From Bacillota bacterium (GTDB lineage: Bacteria > Bacillota > UBA994): a stretch of 35,998 bases of DNA. This document shows, in pieces, positions 1-7,063 of the stretch. The DNA lies in the NCBI GenBank assembly GCA_018725535.1, contig QLUS01000003.1, positions 1 through 35,998 on the forward strand. The letters run 5' to 3'. The stretch's first letter is position 1, and each line of letters starts with the position of its first letter. The translations under genes and the position numbers were made by a program. The notes beneath the pieces were generated by a model. It did no database searches, was not told the DNA's origin, and saw nothing but the letters and a program-made list of their open reading frames with translations.

Positions 1-714
1 GCCGTAGCAGCTTTCTCTGCGGGAAGTTCGTTCACGGTACTATTCGGAGGCACTGCAGTAGATGCTGCTGCGGGGGGAATTGGGGGCCTGCTAGTCTTTT
101 TCCTCATACGTAAGCTCAGCCGCCTTGGCATTAATCGTTTTGCCATCGACTACTGCGGGGGTGCGTTAGGCGCGTTTAATGCAGTTGTCATGTCTATAGT
201 TTTCCCTACAAGCTTACAGCCCACTGTGCTTGGTGCCATCCTAATCTTGATGCCGGGCGTGCTGCTCACGAACGCTGTGGGCTACGCTTGGCGGTATCCT
301 ATGAACACGCTACTGCTCTTAACCGCTTGTTTTGTTGGCACCCTAAGTTTTGCTCTGATCTTTAGAGCGCCCCCAATATCTCTCCTTTGGTGCGGGTTGA
401 TTGGCGCGCTTGGCTATGGCGTCTTTCTGATATTGCAGAACGCTGGCACGGGTTCACCCGCTGCGGTGTTTTTGGCTGCGTCCGTTGTCGGGCTAGCTAG
501 CGAACTGTTGGCGCGTGCCTCTAAAATTCCGGCGACGGTATACATTATCGCGGGCATCATCCCCCTAGTGCCCGGCGCTGCCGCCTATTTCAGCATGCTC
601 TATTTCGCCCAAGGCAATTACCGCGAAGCCTTGGTAGCCCTGTCTAGTGTTGCGCATATGGCGATTGCCATTTCGGCGGGCCTCGCTGTCGGCACAGTAC
701 TGCGCAGGAAATAG
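1..714 (+). CDS. ThrE/YjjP-YjjB-type threonine/serine exporter (5' partial, domains fused)
   Basis: The reading frame is open from base 1, so the true start lies outside the window. The first ~95 codons resemble the end of the ThrE N-terminal (DUF1212/YjjP) domain, with the LFGG and PGVLLTNA motifs. From the ATG at 301 the protein resembles a complete YjjB/ThrE_2 domain: GLIGALGYG, SELLARASKIPATVYIIAG and PLVPGAAAY, with about four membrane segments. The family is a membrane exporter of threonine and serine. In many Bacillota the two halves are separate neighbouring genes. Here they are joined in one frame, but the last membrane segment that normally follows TNA in the first half seems missing, which suggests an in-frame deletion that fused two genes. 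The alternative is a genuine short-linker fusion. The gene opposes the direction of replication. Confidence 0.8.
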   Translation, partial: AVAAFSAGSSFTVLFGGTAVDAAAGGIGGLLVFFLIRKLSRLGINRFAIDYCGGALGAFNAVVMSIVFPTSLQPTVLGAILILMPGVLLTNAVGYAWRYPMNTLLLLTACFVGTLSFALIFRAPPISLLWCGLIGALGYGVFLILQNAGTGSPAAVFLAASVVGLASELLARASKIPATVYIIAGIIPLVPGAAAYFSMLYFAQGNYREALVALSSVAHMAIAISAGLAVGTVLRRK

Positions 715-792
715 GCTGAGTTCTTGCTCGACCCGGAGCGCATAGCCTCTATTCCCTTGGCATAGGCTTAGGTGAAGCTCGGAGGGATGCAC

Positions 793-1589
793 ATGTGGAT
801 GGTGCTACGGATAAGACCGCGCGAACGGTGGCTGGCGCTGGCAGTAGGCCTAGGGTTACTATGGCAGCTGACAAACTTGTCCTACCCCGGCTGGCTGATC
901 AGGAACTTGGCGGCTGTGGCTACGACTGCCCGCCTAGTTCCTATTTACAGCGTAGAAAGGACAGAGAAAGGACTTTCTCTGTCCTTTGATGCTGCCTGGG
1001 GTGCCGACTACACCGACGACCTCCTAGCCATATTGCACCGCCATCAAGACGCGCTACGTTTTTTCTTGTGGGCTTTTGGGTAGAAAAGTATCCCGAGGTG
1101 GCGCAGCGCATCGCCAGAGCGGGGCACGAAATTGGAAATCACTCTTCTACCCACCCCAACCTCGTCCCGCTTACGATGGAGCAGATAGCGCTTGAGGTAT
1201 CCCGCACGCACGACATCATCAAGGAGACAGCGGGGCGGACGCCGCGCCTCTTTCGTCCCCCGTTTGGTGCCTACAGTAACCGTGTAATTGAAACGCTAAC
1301 TGCCTTGGGTTACCACACCATCCAATGGAGTATCGACTCCCTAGATTGGCGTAAGGAGGCCACCCCGCAGTCGATTTTCACGCGCGTCACGACGCGGGCT
1401 CATCCCGGTGCCATCGTCTTGTTTCACAACAACGCCGCCTATACACCAGAGGCTCTAGAGCCCATCCTCACGCACCTGCGCGAACAGGGTTACAGCTTTG
1501 TGCCTATCGGCGAGTTGCTCTTGGCAGATAACTGGTATGTCGCCCCCACGACCGGTCAGCAACGCCGCAAGGCCCAAGGCAGCCGCTAG
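793..1589 (+). pseudogene. PdaB-like polysaccharide deacetylase, interrupted by a -1 frameshift
   Basis: This is a NodB-fold (CE4) polysaccharide deacetylase of the sporulation type. The ATG at 793 sits 6 nt after GGAGGG at 781-786. A short N-terminal hydrophobic segment (ALAVGLGLLW) suggests a membrane anchor or signal. The first part contains SFDAAWG, the variant of motif 1 common in PdaB-like proteins. It runs in one frame to a TAG at 1081. The rest (RATFFLVGFW, the metal-binding NHSSTH motif, RPPFGAYS and the C-terminal strand) lies in another frame from about 1050 to 1589. Restoring one base near 1048-1050 gives HRHQ-x-RATFFLVGFW, a continuous family-like sequence. It is therefore either a pseudogene or a sequencing or assembly indel. 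Family members act on peptidoglycan during sporulation or wall maturation. The 3' end overlaps the convergent gene by 4 nt. Confidence 0.8.
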
Positions 1590-2743
1590 ACTACTGAAGG
1601 CTCGTCAAAGAGCTCGCCCCGCGCAAAGCGCCCTAAATCCATTTTTTCTATGGGCAGCGAGGCCGGGAGGCCTAGAACGCTCTCGGCCAGCAACACGCCG
1701 GTCATGGGTGCTAACATAAACCCGTGACCGCTGAAACCTACCGCTAAAAATAACCCAGGCACCTCGGGAACCGCACCTAAAATTGGAGTGCGGTCCGGTG
1801 TCATGTTGTACAAGCCTGCCCATTGGCGCACGACGCGGATGCCTTTAAGTGGAGGCAAAAGCCACGTGATTTTCTGCGCCATCTCTTCCGCAAACTGCCA
1901 CGTAGAGCGACTGCTGTACCCCGGCTTTTCCGCCGCGTCCCCAAGCCCCATAATGAAACTCCCGTGCGGCGTCTGTTGGCAGTAAATATGGTGGTGAAAA
2001 GACATGACCATGGGCCCTTGCATTGGTGCCACGGGTTCGGTCACAAGAATCTGGTGACGCTCCGAGTACGTAGGTATGTCTACTCCCGCCATAGCGGCAA
2101 TGTCCTTAGACCATCCGCCTGCCGCATTAACTACGACCGGCGTAGCAATATAGCCCCCCGTGGTCTTAACCCCGACGATGCGCCCTTCGCCTGCACCGCC
2201 GCGTCGAATGCCTAATACCTCGGTGTTCGTGTATATTTTAACGCCGAGACGGCGTGCCGCCTGAGCGTAGGCGTCAGTGACATGAAAGGGATTACAGTGC
2301 CCGTCGGTTTGATTAAAGGTGGCTCCGAGGAGGCCCTCGGTGTTAAGATGCGGCACTATCTCCCGCGCCTCTGCCGGGGTGCAGAGCTTTACCCCTAAGC
2401 CAAAGCTGCGTTGTAGATTTACGTTCTTCTGGAATTGCTCCCACCCGGCGGGCGTGTAAGCTAGGAGCAAGTACCCGCCTTGTTTAAACTCAATATCTCC
2501 GTCATAGTCGAGGTCTTCGTTCATGGTTTCAAACCTTTTGACGCTGGCGATGGACATACGCAGGTTCATTTCCGTGCCCCACTGCTGCCGTACTCCTGCC
2601 CCGCAGCGCCCGGTAGCCCCGCTGGCTAGGTAATCCCGCTCTAACACCACTACGTCCGTGCACCCGCGTTTGGCTAGCTCGTAGGCGATGGCCACCCCGT
2701 TTACGCCTCCGCCGATAACTACTACCTCGGCGCTACTGTGCAT
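1586..2743 (-). CDS. FAD-dependent oxidoreductase, DAO family (sarcosine oxidase beta/proline dehydrogenase beta-like)
   Basis: This is the likely catalytic flavoprotein of the five-gene redox operon. Residues 11-16 form the GGGVNG dinucleotide-binding motif, followed by ERDYLASGATGRCGAGVRQQ, typical of sarcosine oxidase beta, HcnC and archaeal dye-linked proline dehydrogenase beta subunits. The C-terminus carries the second FAD segment, GHGFMLAPMTG. At 385 aa it has normal family length. The ATG at 2743 is chosen because TGAGGAGG lies 9 nt upstream; a longer frame from 2776 lacks a ribosome site. It overlaps the upstream gene's stop by 11 nt, so translation is probably coupled. By family, the enzyme oxidises a secondary or primary amine or amino acid. 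The substrate (sarcosine, proline, glycine or other) cannot be read from the sequence. Confidence 0.88.
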   Translation of the reverse strand: MHSSAEVVVIGGGVNGVAIAYELAKRGCTDVVVLERDYLASGATGRCGAGVRQQWGTEMNLRMSIASVKRFETMNEDLDYDGDIEFKQGGYLLLAYTPAGWEQFQKNVNLQRSFGLGVKLCTPAEAREIVPHLNTEGLLGATFNQTDGHCNPFHVTDAYAQAARRLGVKIYTNTEVLGIRRGGAGEGRIVGVKTTGGYIATPVVVNAAGGWSKDIAAMAGVDIPTYSERHQILVTEPVAPMQGPMVMSFHHHIYCQQTPHGSFIMGLGDAAEKPGYSSRSTWQFAEEMAQKITWLLPPLKGIRVVRQWAGLYNMTPDRTPILGAVPEVPGLFLAVGFSGHGFMLAPMTGVLLAESVLGLPASLPIEKMDLGRFARGELFDEPSVV

Positions 2744-3032
2744 CCTTGCTGGCCTCCTCACTGCTGCCCGCCGCAATGCTCCCTAAGGTAATGGGTCGCG
2801 TGGGAGGACGATAGGTGCCGGGGAGTTGGTGTTTAAGCGGCGTTCCGGCTGCCTGCAGCTCCCGCTGCACTAGGGCCCGACACGTCTTCCCCTGACATGG
2901 TCCCATGCCTAAGCGCCCTATCCGCCTGAGTTCGTCAAGTGTGCGGTAGCCTTTGCTGATGAGTCTCTTTACGTCAGCTAAGGTCAGGTCCTCGCACCGA
3001 CAAACGATGATGTCCTTATCTTGTTCACTCAC
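2733..3032 (-). CDS. BFD-like [2Fe-2S]-binding subunit
   Basis: This is a small (~99 aa) bacterioferritin-associated-ferredoxin-like domain. Cysteines C11 and C13 (CRCE) and C46 and C51 (GPCQGKTC) form the Fer2_BFD [2Fe-2S] motif. The GTG at 3032 is preferred because AGGAGG lies 8 nt upstream; a GTG at 3041 abuts the ribosome site. The domain is usually fused to the HcnA/SoxA-type flavoprotein; here it is a separate gene, as the small X-type subunit is in archaeal proline dehydrogenase clusters. It overlaps both neighbours and is therefore in the same operon. Its inferred role is one-electron transfer between the DAO-type flavin subunit and the FAD/NAD subunit. The last ~30 residues are low complexity and basic or serine-rich. 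Confidence 0.87.
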   Translation of the reverse strand: MSEQDKDIIVCRCEDLTLADVKRLISKGYRTLDELRRIGRLGMGPCQGKTCRALVQRELQAAGTPLKHQLPGTYRPPTRPITLGSIAAGSSEEASKDAQ

Positions 3033-3543
3033 CTTCTGCACCTCCTAGGATGAAGAACCGAACTTCTCGCGCGAGCTCCTTTAGGACTGCTAGGTGCACC
3101 ACTGCAGTGCGGTCAAAGCTCGGCGGATTCTGCACCCGCACTACGCGTCCCACACCTACCTCTTGCCCGGCCCGGTTAAGCACCTTAACCTCATCCCCTG
3201 CTCTCGGCAGCGGCACAAATTCATAGGGTAATTTCAGGAGTGCCTCAGTGGGGCTGTAGTTCTCGTCAATGACAAATATGGCTAGTCCCGGACAGTTCGC
3301 TACACATATAGCGCAGCCGTTGCATTTTTCCCAGTCGATGATCGGTAAGTCATTGATGTCGTGAAACGCTTTGATCGCCTTCCTTGGGCAACAGGTGGCG
3401 CAAGGATTACAGGGAATGCGTTGGAAGCACTCCAAGACCGCTACCGCCCCGCTGGCCAAGCGTTCCTTGCCCGGGTAGACGGAGTCGACATCGCGGTTGT
3501 CTGGTACACCTGTGCGCTTAAGCTCTTTCTCCACTGTGCTCAC
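3025..3543 (-). CDS. 4Fe-4S dicluster ferredoxin-like subunit
   Basis: The 172-residue protein has a ferredoxin-type domain near residues 39-90. The second cluster motif is canonical, CNGCAICVANCP (C74, C77, C80, C84). The first, CNPCATCCP (C45, C48, C51, C52) preceded by C39, is irregular, so which cysteines bind iron is uncertain. After residue ~90 a domain without cysteines contains a small-barrel-like stretch (GDEVKVLNRAGQEVGVGRV), perhaps a docking module. The GTG start at 3543 overlaps the upstream stop as GTGA. Similar ferredoxin subunits accompany archaeal dye-linked proline dehydrogenases and many uncharacterised bacterial DAO clusters. It probably relays electrons out of the complex. 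Confidence 0.85.
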   Translation of the reverse strand: MSTVEKELKRTGVPDNRDVDSVYPGKERLASGAVAVLECFQRIPCNPCATCCPRKAIKAFHDINDLPIIDWEKCNGCAICVANCPGLAIFVIDENYSPTEALLKLPYEFVPLPRAGDEVKVLNRAGQEVGVGRVVRVQNPPSFDRTAVVHLAVLKELAREVRFFILGGAEGE

Positions 3544-4625
3544 CTCGCCTCACCCTGTACTGCTGCTAGCCCAAGACGAGTCTTCTCTCCTTCGGGGCCA
3601 CTGCGGAGTTCCACAAGCTGCTCTCTCGCCGCGCGGATGCGCTCGCTTACATCGCTTGGGGCAAGTCCAATGTCCAACGTGGCTACGTAGCCCGCCAGCA
3701 ACCCCTCCACCATGGCACTGCTCGCCTCTTCAATCCCCGCTACATCGCCGGCGATAAAAATATACGGCTGACTGGTGCGCAAGCTCTCATCCCGCCAAGC
3801 AACATGGCCGCCTAGTTCCGGTATATACAGCATGCGGCAATCCGCTTGCCACAGCAGGTCAGACAAAGGGGACAGCCCTACTGCCAGACATATGACGTCA
3901 ACGGGGATTTTCTGTTCCGTACCCTTAATTGGCTGCCACGCTTGATCGAGTTGGCAGATCACTGCTCCCTCTACGCTATCTTGGCCGTAAGCCTCGAGAA
4001 TCGTGTGTGATGTAAGTATGGGCACTCCTGCCCGGCGCACTTTCGCGGCATGCACGAGATACCCGCCAATGCGAGGCGCGCCCTCCACAATCGCCGCAAC
4101 GCTTACCCCCGCCTGCAAGAGCTGATATGAAACAATCAGGCCAATATTCCCAGCTCCCACCATCAATACGCGCTGTCCCGGCTTAATGCCAAATACGTTC
4201 ATCAGAGTTTGCACGGCACCGGCACCATATACGCCCGGCAGGTCGTTTCCCTTAAAGGCTAGCATTTTTTCGCTCGCGCCTGTAGCCACGACAAAACGCT
4301 CGGCCTTAACCTTGCGATACTCACCTAGGCACTCTACGGTGAGCACGCCGTCATCGTAGAGGCCTAAGGCGGTGGTCTCCAGCCAGACCTCAATTGACGG
4401 GGTGCCTTGCACGGCTGTGGTCAGGGAGACCGCTATGTCTATCCCGCGTGTACCCGCTTGCTGCCTTTCCGAGCCAAAGAACATATGGGTTTGCTTAACT
4501 AGCTGTCCACCCAGGTGGTCGGCATTATCCAGCAAGAGCACAGACGCACCTCCGCTCGACGCGGCTAGCGCGGCGTTAAGGCCTGCGGGGCCGCCGCCAA
4601 TCACACAGATGTCAACCGTCTTCAC
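3540..4625 (-). CDS. FAD/NAD-dependent pyridine nucleotide-disulfide-type oxidoreductase (HcnB/PdhA-like)
   Basis: This 361-aa flavoprotein has an N-terminal FAD motif, GGGPAG (residues 10-15), and a second Rossmann motif, GAGNIG (157-162), for NAD(P)H. The FAD-closing stretch is YIFIAGDVAGIEEA. The architecture matches the alpha subunit of archaeal proline dehydrogenase, HcnB and the central part of sarcosine oxidase alpha. No redox-active CxxC is present, so it is not a thioredoxin-reductase type. The GTG at 4625 overlaps the previous gene's TGA as GTGA. It is likely to accept electrons from, or deliver them to, NAD(H) while bound to the iron-sulfur and DAO subunits. That role is inferred from family and context. 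Confidence 0.87.
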   Translation of the reverse strand: MKTVDICVIGGGPAGLNAALAASSGGASVLLLDNADHLGGQLVKQTHMFFGSERQQAGTRGIDIAVSLTTAVQGTPSIEVWLETTALGLYDDGVLTVECLGEYRKVKAERFVVATGASEKMLAFKGNDLPGVYGAGAVQTLMNVFGIKPGQRVLMVGAGNIGLIVSYQLLQAGVSVAAIVEGAPRIGGYLVHAAKVRRAGVPILTSHTILEAYGQDSVEGAVICQLDQAWQPIKGTEQKIPVDVICLAVGLSPLSDLLWQADCRMLYIPELGGHVAWRDESLRTSQPYIFIAGDVAGIEEASSAMVEGLLAGYVATLDIGLAPSDVSERIRAAREQLVELRSGPEGEKTRLGLAAVQGEAR

Positions 4626-4927
4626 GCGAGAACCCCCCTCCCGTGCTGCTGTTTAACCACCATGCCCGCCTTGAGCTTCGTGACGCAGACACGCACGTTA
4701 GGAACGCCGTCAACTACCATCAGACAAGAGCTACACGTGCCGATGGCACAAAAAAAGCCGCGCGGACGGTGCAACACAGCGCTCTTACTCAGCACCTTCA
4801 CTCCGGCCGCGTGTAACGCCGCCGCGATTGTCTCTCCCTCGTACCCCGCGAGCTCCTGCTCCTCGTAGGTGAACTTAATTTCCTTTCCCCGCCTAAAGCT
4901 AAGAATGGGATGCTCCGATATCCGCAA
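4622..4927 (-). CDS. [2Fe-2S] ferredoxin-domain subunit (SoxA N-terminus/HcnA-like)
   Basis: The 101-aa protein is a plant-type ferredoxin fold of the Fer2_4 kind. Cysteines C60, C65, C68 and C81 in CAIGTCSSC...VRVC ligate a [2Fe-2S] cluster. In heterotetrameric sarcosine oxidase and HcnA this domain is found at the N-terminus of a larger chain or as a separate subunit; here it is separate and first in the operon. The start is a TTG at 4927, supported by AGGGGGG about 7 nt upstream; no ATG or GTG fits. Its stop overlaps the next start by 4 nt, so the five genes look translationally coupled from here to 1586. Confidence 0.85.
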   Translation of the reverse strand: MRISEHPILSFRRGKEIKFTYEEQELAGYEGETIAAALHAAGVKVLSKSAVLHRPRGFFCAIGTCSSCLMVVDGVPNVRVCVTKLKAGMVVKQQHGRGVLA

Positions 4928-4948
4928 TCAAATACCCCCCTATATTAA

Positions 4949-4980
4949 TGGAACGATGGGGACGGTTCTTTTTTGTTCCA
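4949..4980. repeat. Short palindromic GGGACGG-type intergenic element, copy 1
   Basis: A core GGGGACGGTTCTTTTTT is bracketed by perfect 6-bp inverted arms TGGAAC (4949-4954) and GTTCCA (4975-4980). It lies in the ~108-bp gap before the five-gene redox operon. A second element of the same plan occurs at 25879-25907. It resembles the REP-like elements that RAYT-type (Y1 transposase) proteins mobilise in many Bacillota; that link is from general knowledge, since no such gene is in the window. It could be transcribed as a small hairpin in the operon leader. Confidence 0.6.
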
Positions 4981-5035
4981 CGGATTGGCGTGATGCTGAA
5001 GAGATTGGCAGGAAGGGAAGGAGTGCAAAACAAAA

Positions 5036-5197
5036 TTACACGTCCCCCGTGCCGGGGCTGGCAAACCGCGACAACTTCCGCTTCAGGCCAAACACATGAC
5101 AGAGCGGGCACTGTATCTCACTGCCATCAGTTCCTAGACGACAGAGCTTGGTCACGTTCATACTGCACTTTGGACACTCAAATTCGTAAACGGGCAT
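5036..5197 (-). CDS. FmdB-family zinc-ribbon protein
   Basis: A 53-aa protein beginning MPVYEFECPKC, with two CxxC knuckles (C8/C11 and C30/C33) that would bind one zinc. This is the standard FmdB/CxxC_CXXC_SSSS layout. The ATG at 5197 has AGAGG about 8 nt upstream; the frame is open further upstream but without a start context. Its biochemical role is unknown; family members are putative regulators or small nucleic-acid-binding proteins. It follows the DUF554 gene by 34 nt on the same strand and is probably the last gene of that transcript. Confidence 0.8.
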   Translation of the reverse strand: MPVYEFECPKCSMNVTKLCRLGTDGSEIQCPLCHVFGLKRKLSRFASPGTGDV

Positions 5198-5231
5198 ATG
5201 TTCGGCCTCTTTAGCCACTCTACGCGCGCTC

Positions 5232-5909
5232 TTACCCAACACCTATGGTAATCAAAACTGCAAGCAGAATCGCAGGCAACAGATTGCCTACGCGGATTTT
5301 CTTGATCTCCAATACGTTAAGACCAATCGCTACGATAAGGATACCACCCGTGGCCGTCATCTCGGTCACAGCCGCAGGTGTAAGCCACTGCGAAATCCAA
5401 GCCGCCAGTAGCGTAATCGCGCCTTGGTAAAAAAACACCGACAGACTCGAAAGCGCTACGCCTAAACCAAGCGTAGAAGCAAACACCACTGCCGACACGC
5501 CATCCAACATGGCCTTGGCGTAGAGGGTGGCGTGGTTGCCGGTTATGCCGCTCTCTAAGCTCCCCATAATGGCCATCGCCCCTACACAATAGATCAAGCT
5601 GGTAGTGACAAAGCCCTGCGCGAGTTTACCTTTGCCGCGCACGTAGCGTTTCTCTACCAGTGCTGCCCCTCTGTAGAGGCGCCCCTCTATGTCCATCCAC
5701 TCCCCTGCTAGGCCACCTAGCACAAGGCTGGCGATAACTATGAGAGGATTAGCGGTTTTTAGAGCCATCGTCAACCCAATTACAGCTACAGAAAGTCCTA
5801 GCCCGTGCATAACCGTGTCGCGGCTTTTTTCTTTAACGACACCGCCCAGCAGCGCCCCTAGTATCCCTCCTGCCAGAATCGCCAGAGCGTTAACAACAGT
5901 GCCCAGCAC
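5232..5909 (-). CDS. DUF554 family integral membrane protein
   Basis: The 225-aa protein consists almost entirely of hydrophobic helices (about six), with conserved glycine-rich segments such as GTVVNALAILAGGILGALLG at the N-terminus and CVGAMAIMGSLESGITG in the middle. These are typical of DUF554 (YqgA/YdfK-like). Transport of a small solute is suspected for the family but the substrate is unknown. The GTG at 5909 overlaps the upstream aminotransferase stop by one base (TAGTG) and has GGAGGAGAG before it. Neighbours on both sides are on the same strand, suggesting one operon with the par genes. Confidence 0.87.
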   Translation of the reverse strand: MLGTVVNALAILAGGILGALLGGVVKEKSRDTVMHGLGLSVAVIGLTMALKTANPLIVIASLVLGGLAGEWMDIEGRLYRGAALVEKRYVRGKGKLAQGFVTTSLIYCVGAMAIMGSLESGITGNHATLYAKAMLDGVSAVVFASTLGLGVALSSLSVFFYQGAITLLAAWISQWLTPAAVTEMTATGGILIVAIGLNVLEIKKIRVGNLLPAILLAVLITIGVG

Positions 5910-7063
5910 TAAACTCTCTCCTCCGCGATGCGCTCTATGGCCTCGGCCACTTCATCGATTTCTTTTATAGTAGAAAAGGGGCCGGGACTGAGGCGCACTA
6001 TGCCTTGGCCTAAAGTGCCAAGCGTCTCGTGCGCAAGCGGCGCGCAGTGCAGCCCCGCCCGCACGGCAATGCCGAAGGAGGCGTCCAAGATATGGGCTAC
6101 CTCCGTTGACCCCATGCTCCCTATGTTAAAGGCGACTATTGACGCACCTTGGCCATTCCCATACAGCGTCACGCCCGGGATGGAAGCGATACGCGAGCGC
6201 AACTGCGCAGCTAAACTTACCTCGTGCGCTCTAATAGTGTCGACGCCGTGTGCGGCGAGATAGCTGAGTGCGCGCGAAAGTCCCACTATGCCCACCGCGT
6301 TAAGCGTGCCGCTCTCTAGCCGATCCGGCAAGATCGCAGGCATCTCGGATAGTTCCGAAAAGCTTCCCGTACCCCCATATATGATCGGGACAATCTCTAC
6401 GCCCGCCCGCACATACAGAAATCCAGTGCCCGTAGGTCCAAGCAATGACTTATGCCCCGGCGCGGCTAGCAAATCTATCCCCAATGACTCAACCGCGATA
6501 GGCAGTGCCCCCGCAGTCTGCGCGGCGTCAACGAGGAGCAGCACATTAGCTTCCCGCGTAATCGCCGCAACATCGGCTATTGGCATCAGGGTTCCGCAAA
6601 CATTAGAAGCGTGCGTGAGCACCACGAGCTTGGTGTTGCTTTTTATGGCTTGCTGCACCGCCGTTGCCTCAAGCTTGCCGTCCCCCGTACATGGGAGAAC
6701 GGTTAGTTCTACCCCACGGCGAGACAGCTCGCGCAGCGGACGGATAACGGCGTTATGCTCCATGGAAGTCGTGATGCAGTGATCCCCCGGCACAAGTAGC
6801 CCAAAAATGGCCATGTTCAGGGCATGGGTAGCGTTGGCCGTGAAAACTACCCGCGCTGCGTCCGACGCCCCGATCAGCTCAGCTAACTGGCTACGGCACG
6901 CAAACACCGCACGACTCGCCTGCAGGGATAGCGCGTGTCCGCTGCGCCCGGGACTACCGGAACCATGCGCAAGCAACGCAGCCATCGCCTCCGCGACCCC
7001 GGGAGCCTTTGGCCAACTGGTAGCAGCGTTGTCCATATAGATTGTATCACGCAAATTCGCCAC
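5909..7063 (-). CDS. Class V aminotransferase-fold protein (cysteine desulfurase family)
   Basis: The 384-aa PLP enzyme is of the cysteine desulfurase/selenocysteine lyase type. MDNAATSWPKAP opens the fold. APGHKSLLGPTGTGFLY contains the PLP-binding lysine (K205), and GLHCAPLAHETLGT carries a conserved cysteine (C340) in the persulfide position. It resembles the EF2568-like cysteine desulfurase subfamily often found near the origin of Clostridia rather than dedicated IscS or SufS. No scaffold or Suf genes are nearby. The start is uncertain: GTG 7063 overlaps parB by 17 nt, while TTG 7054 or ATG 7036 would also keep the fold intact. Confidence 0.87.
   Translation of the reverse strand: MANLRDTIYMDNAATSWPKAPGVAEAMAALLAHGSGSPGRSGHALSLQASRAVFACRSQLAELIGASDAARVVFTANATHALNMAIFGLLVPGDHCITTSMEHNAVIRPLRELSRRGVELTVLPCTGDGKLEATAVQQAIKSNTKLVVLTHASNVCGTLMPIADVAAITREANVLLLVDAAQTAGALPIAVESLGIDLLAAPGHKSLLGPTGTGFLYVRAGVEIVPIIYGGTGSFSELSEMPAILPDRLESGTLNAVGIVGLSRALSYLAAHGVDTIRAHEVSLAAQLRSRIASIPGVTLYGNGQGASIVAFNIGSMGSTEVAHILDASFGIAVRAGLHCAPLAHETLGTLGQGIVRLSPGPFSTIKEIDEVAEAIERIAEERV

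Noticed and set aside
1586..4927. Annotating the operon as hydrogen cyanide synthase (HcnABC)
   Set aside because: Extra 4Fe-4S and separate BFD subunits fit other amine dehydrogenases better; cyanogenesis cannot be supported.
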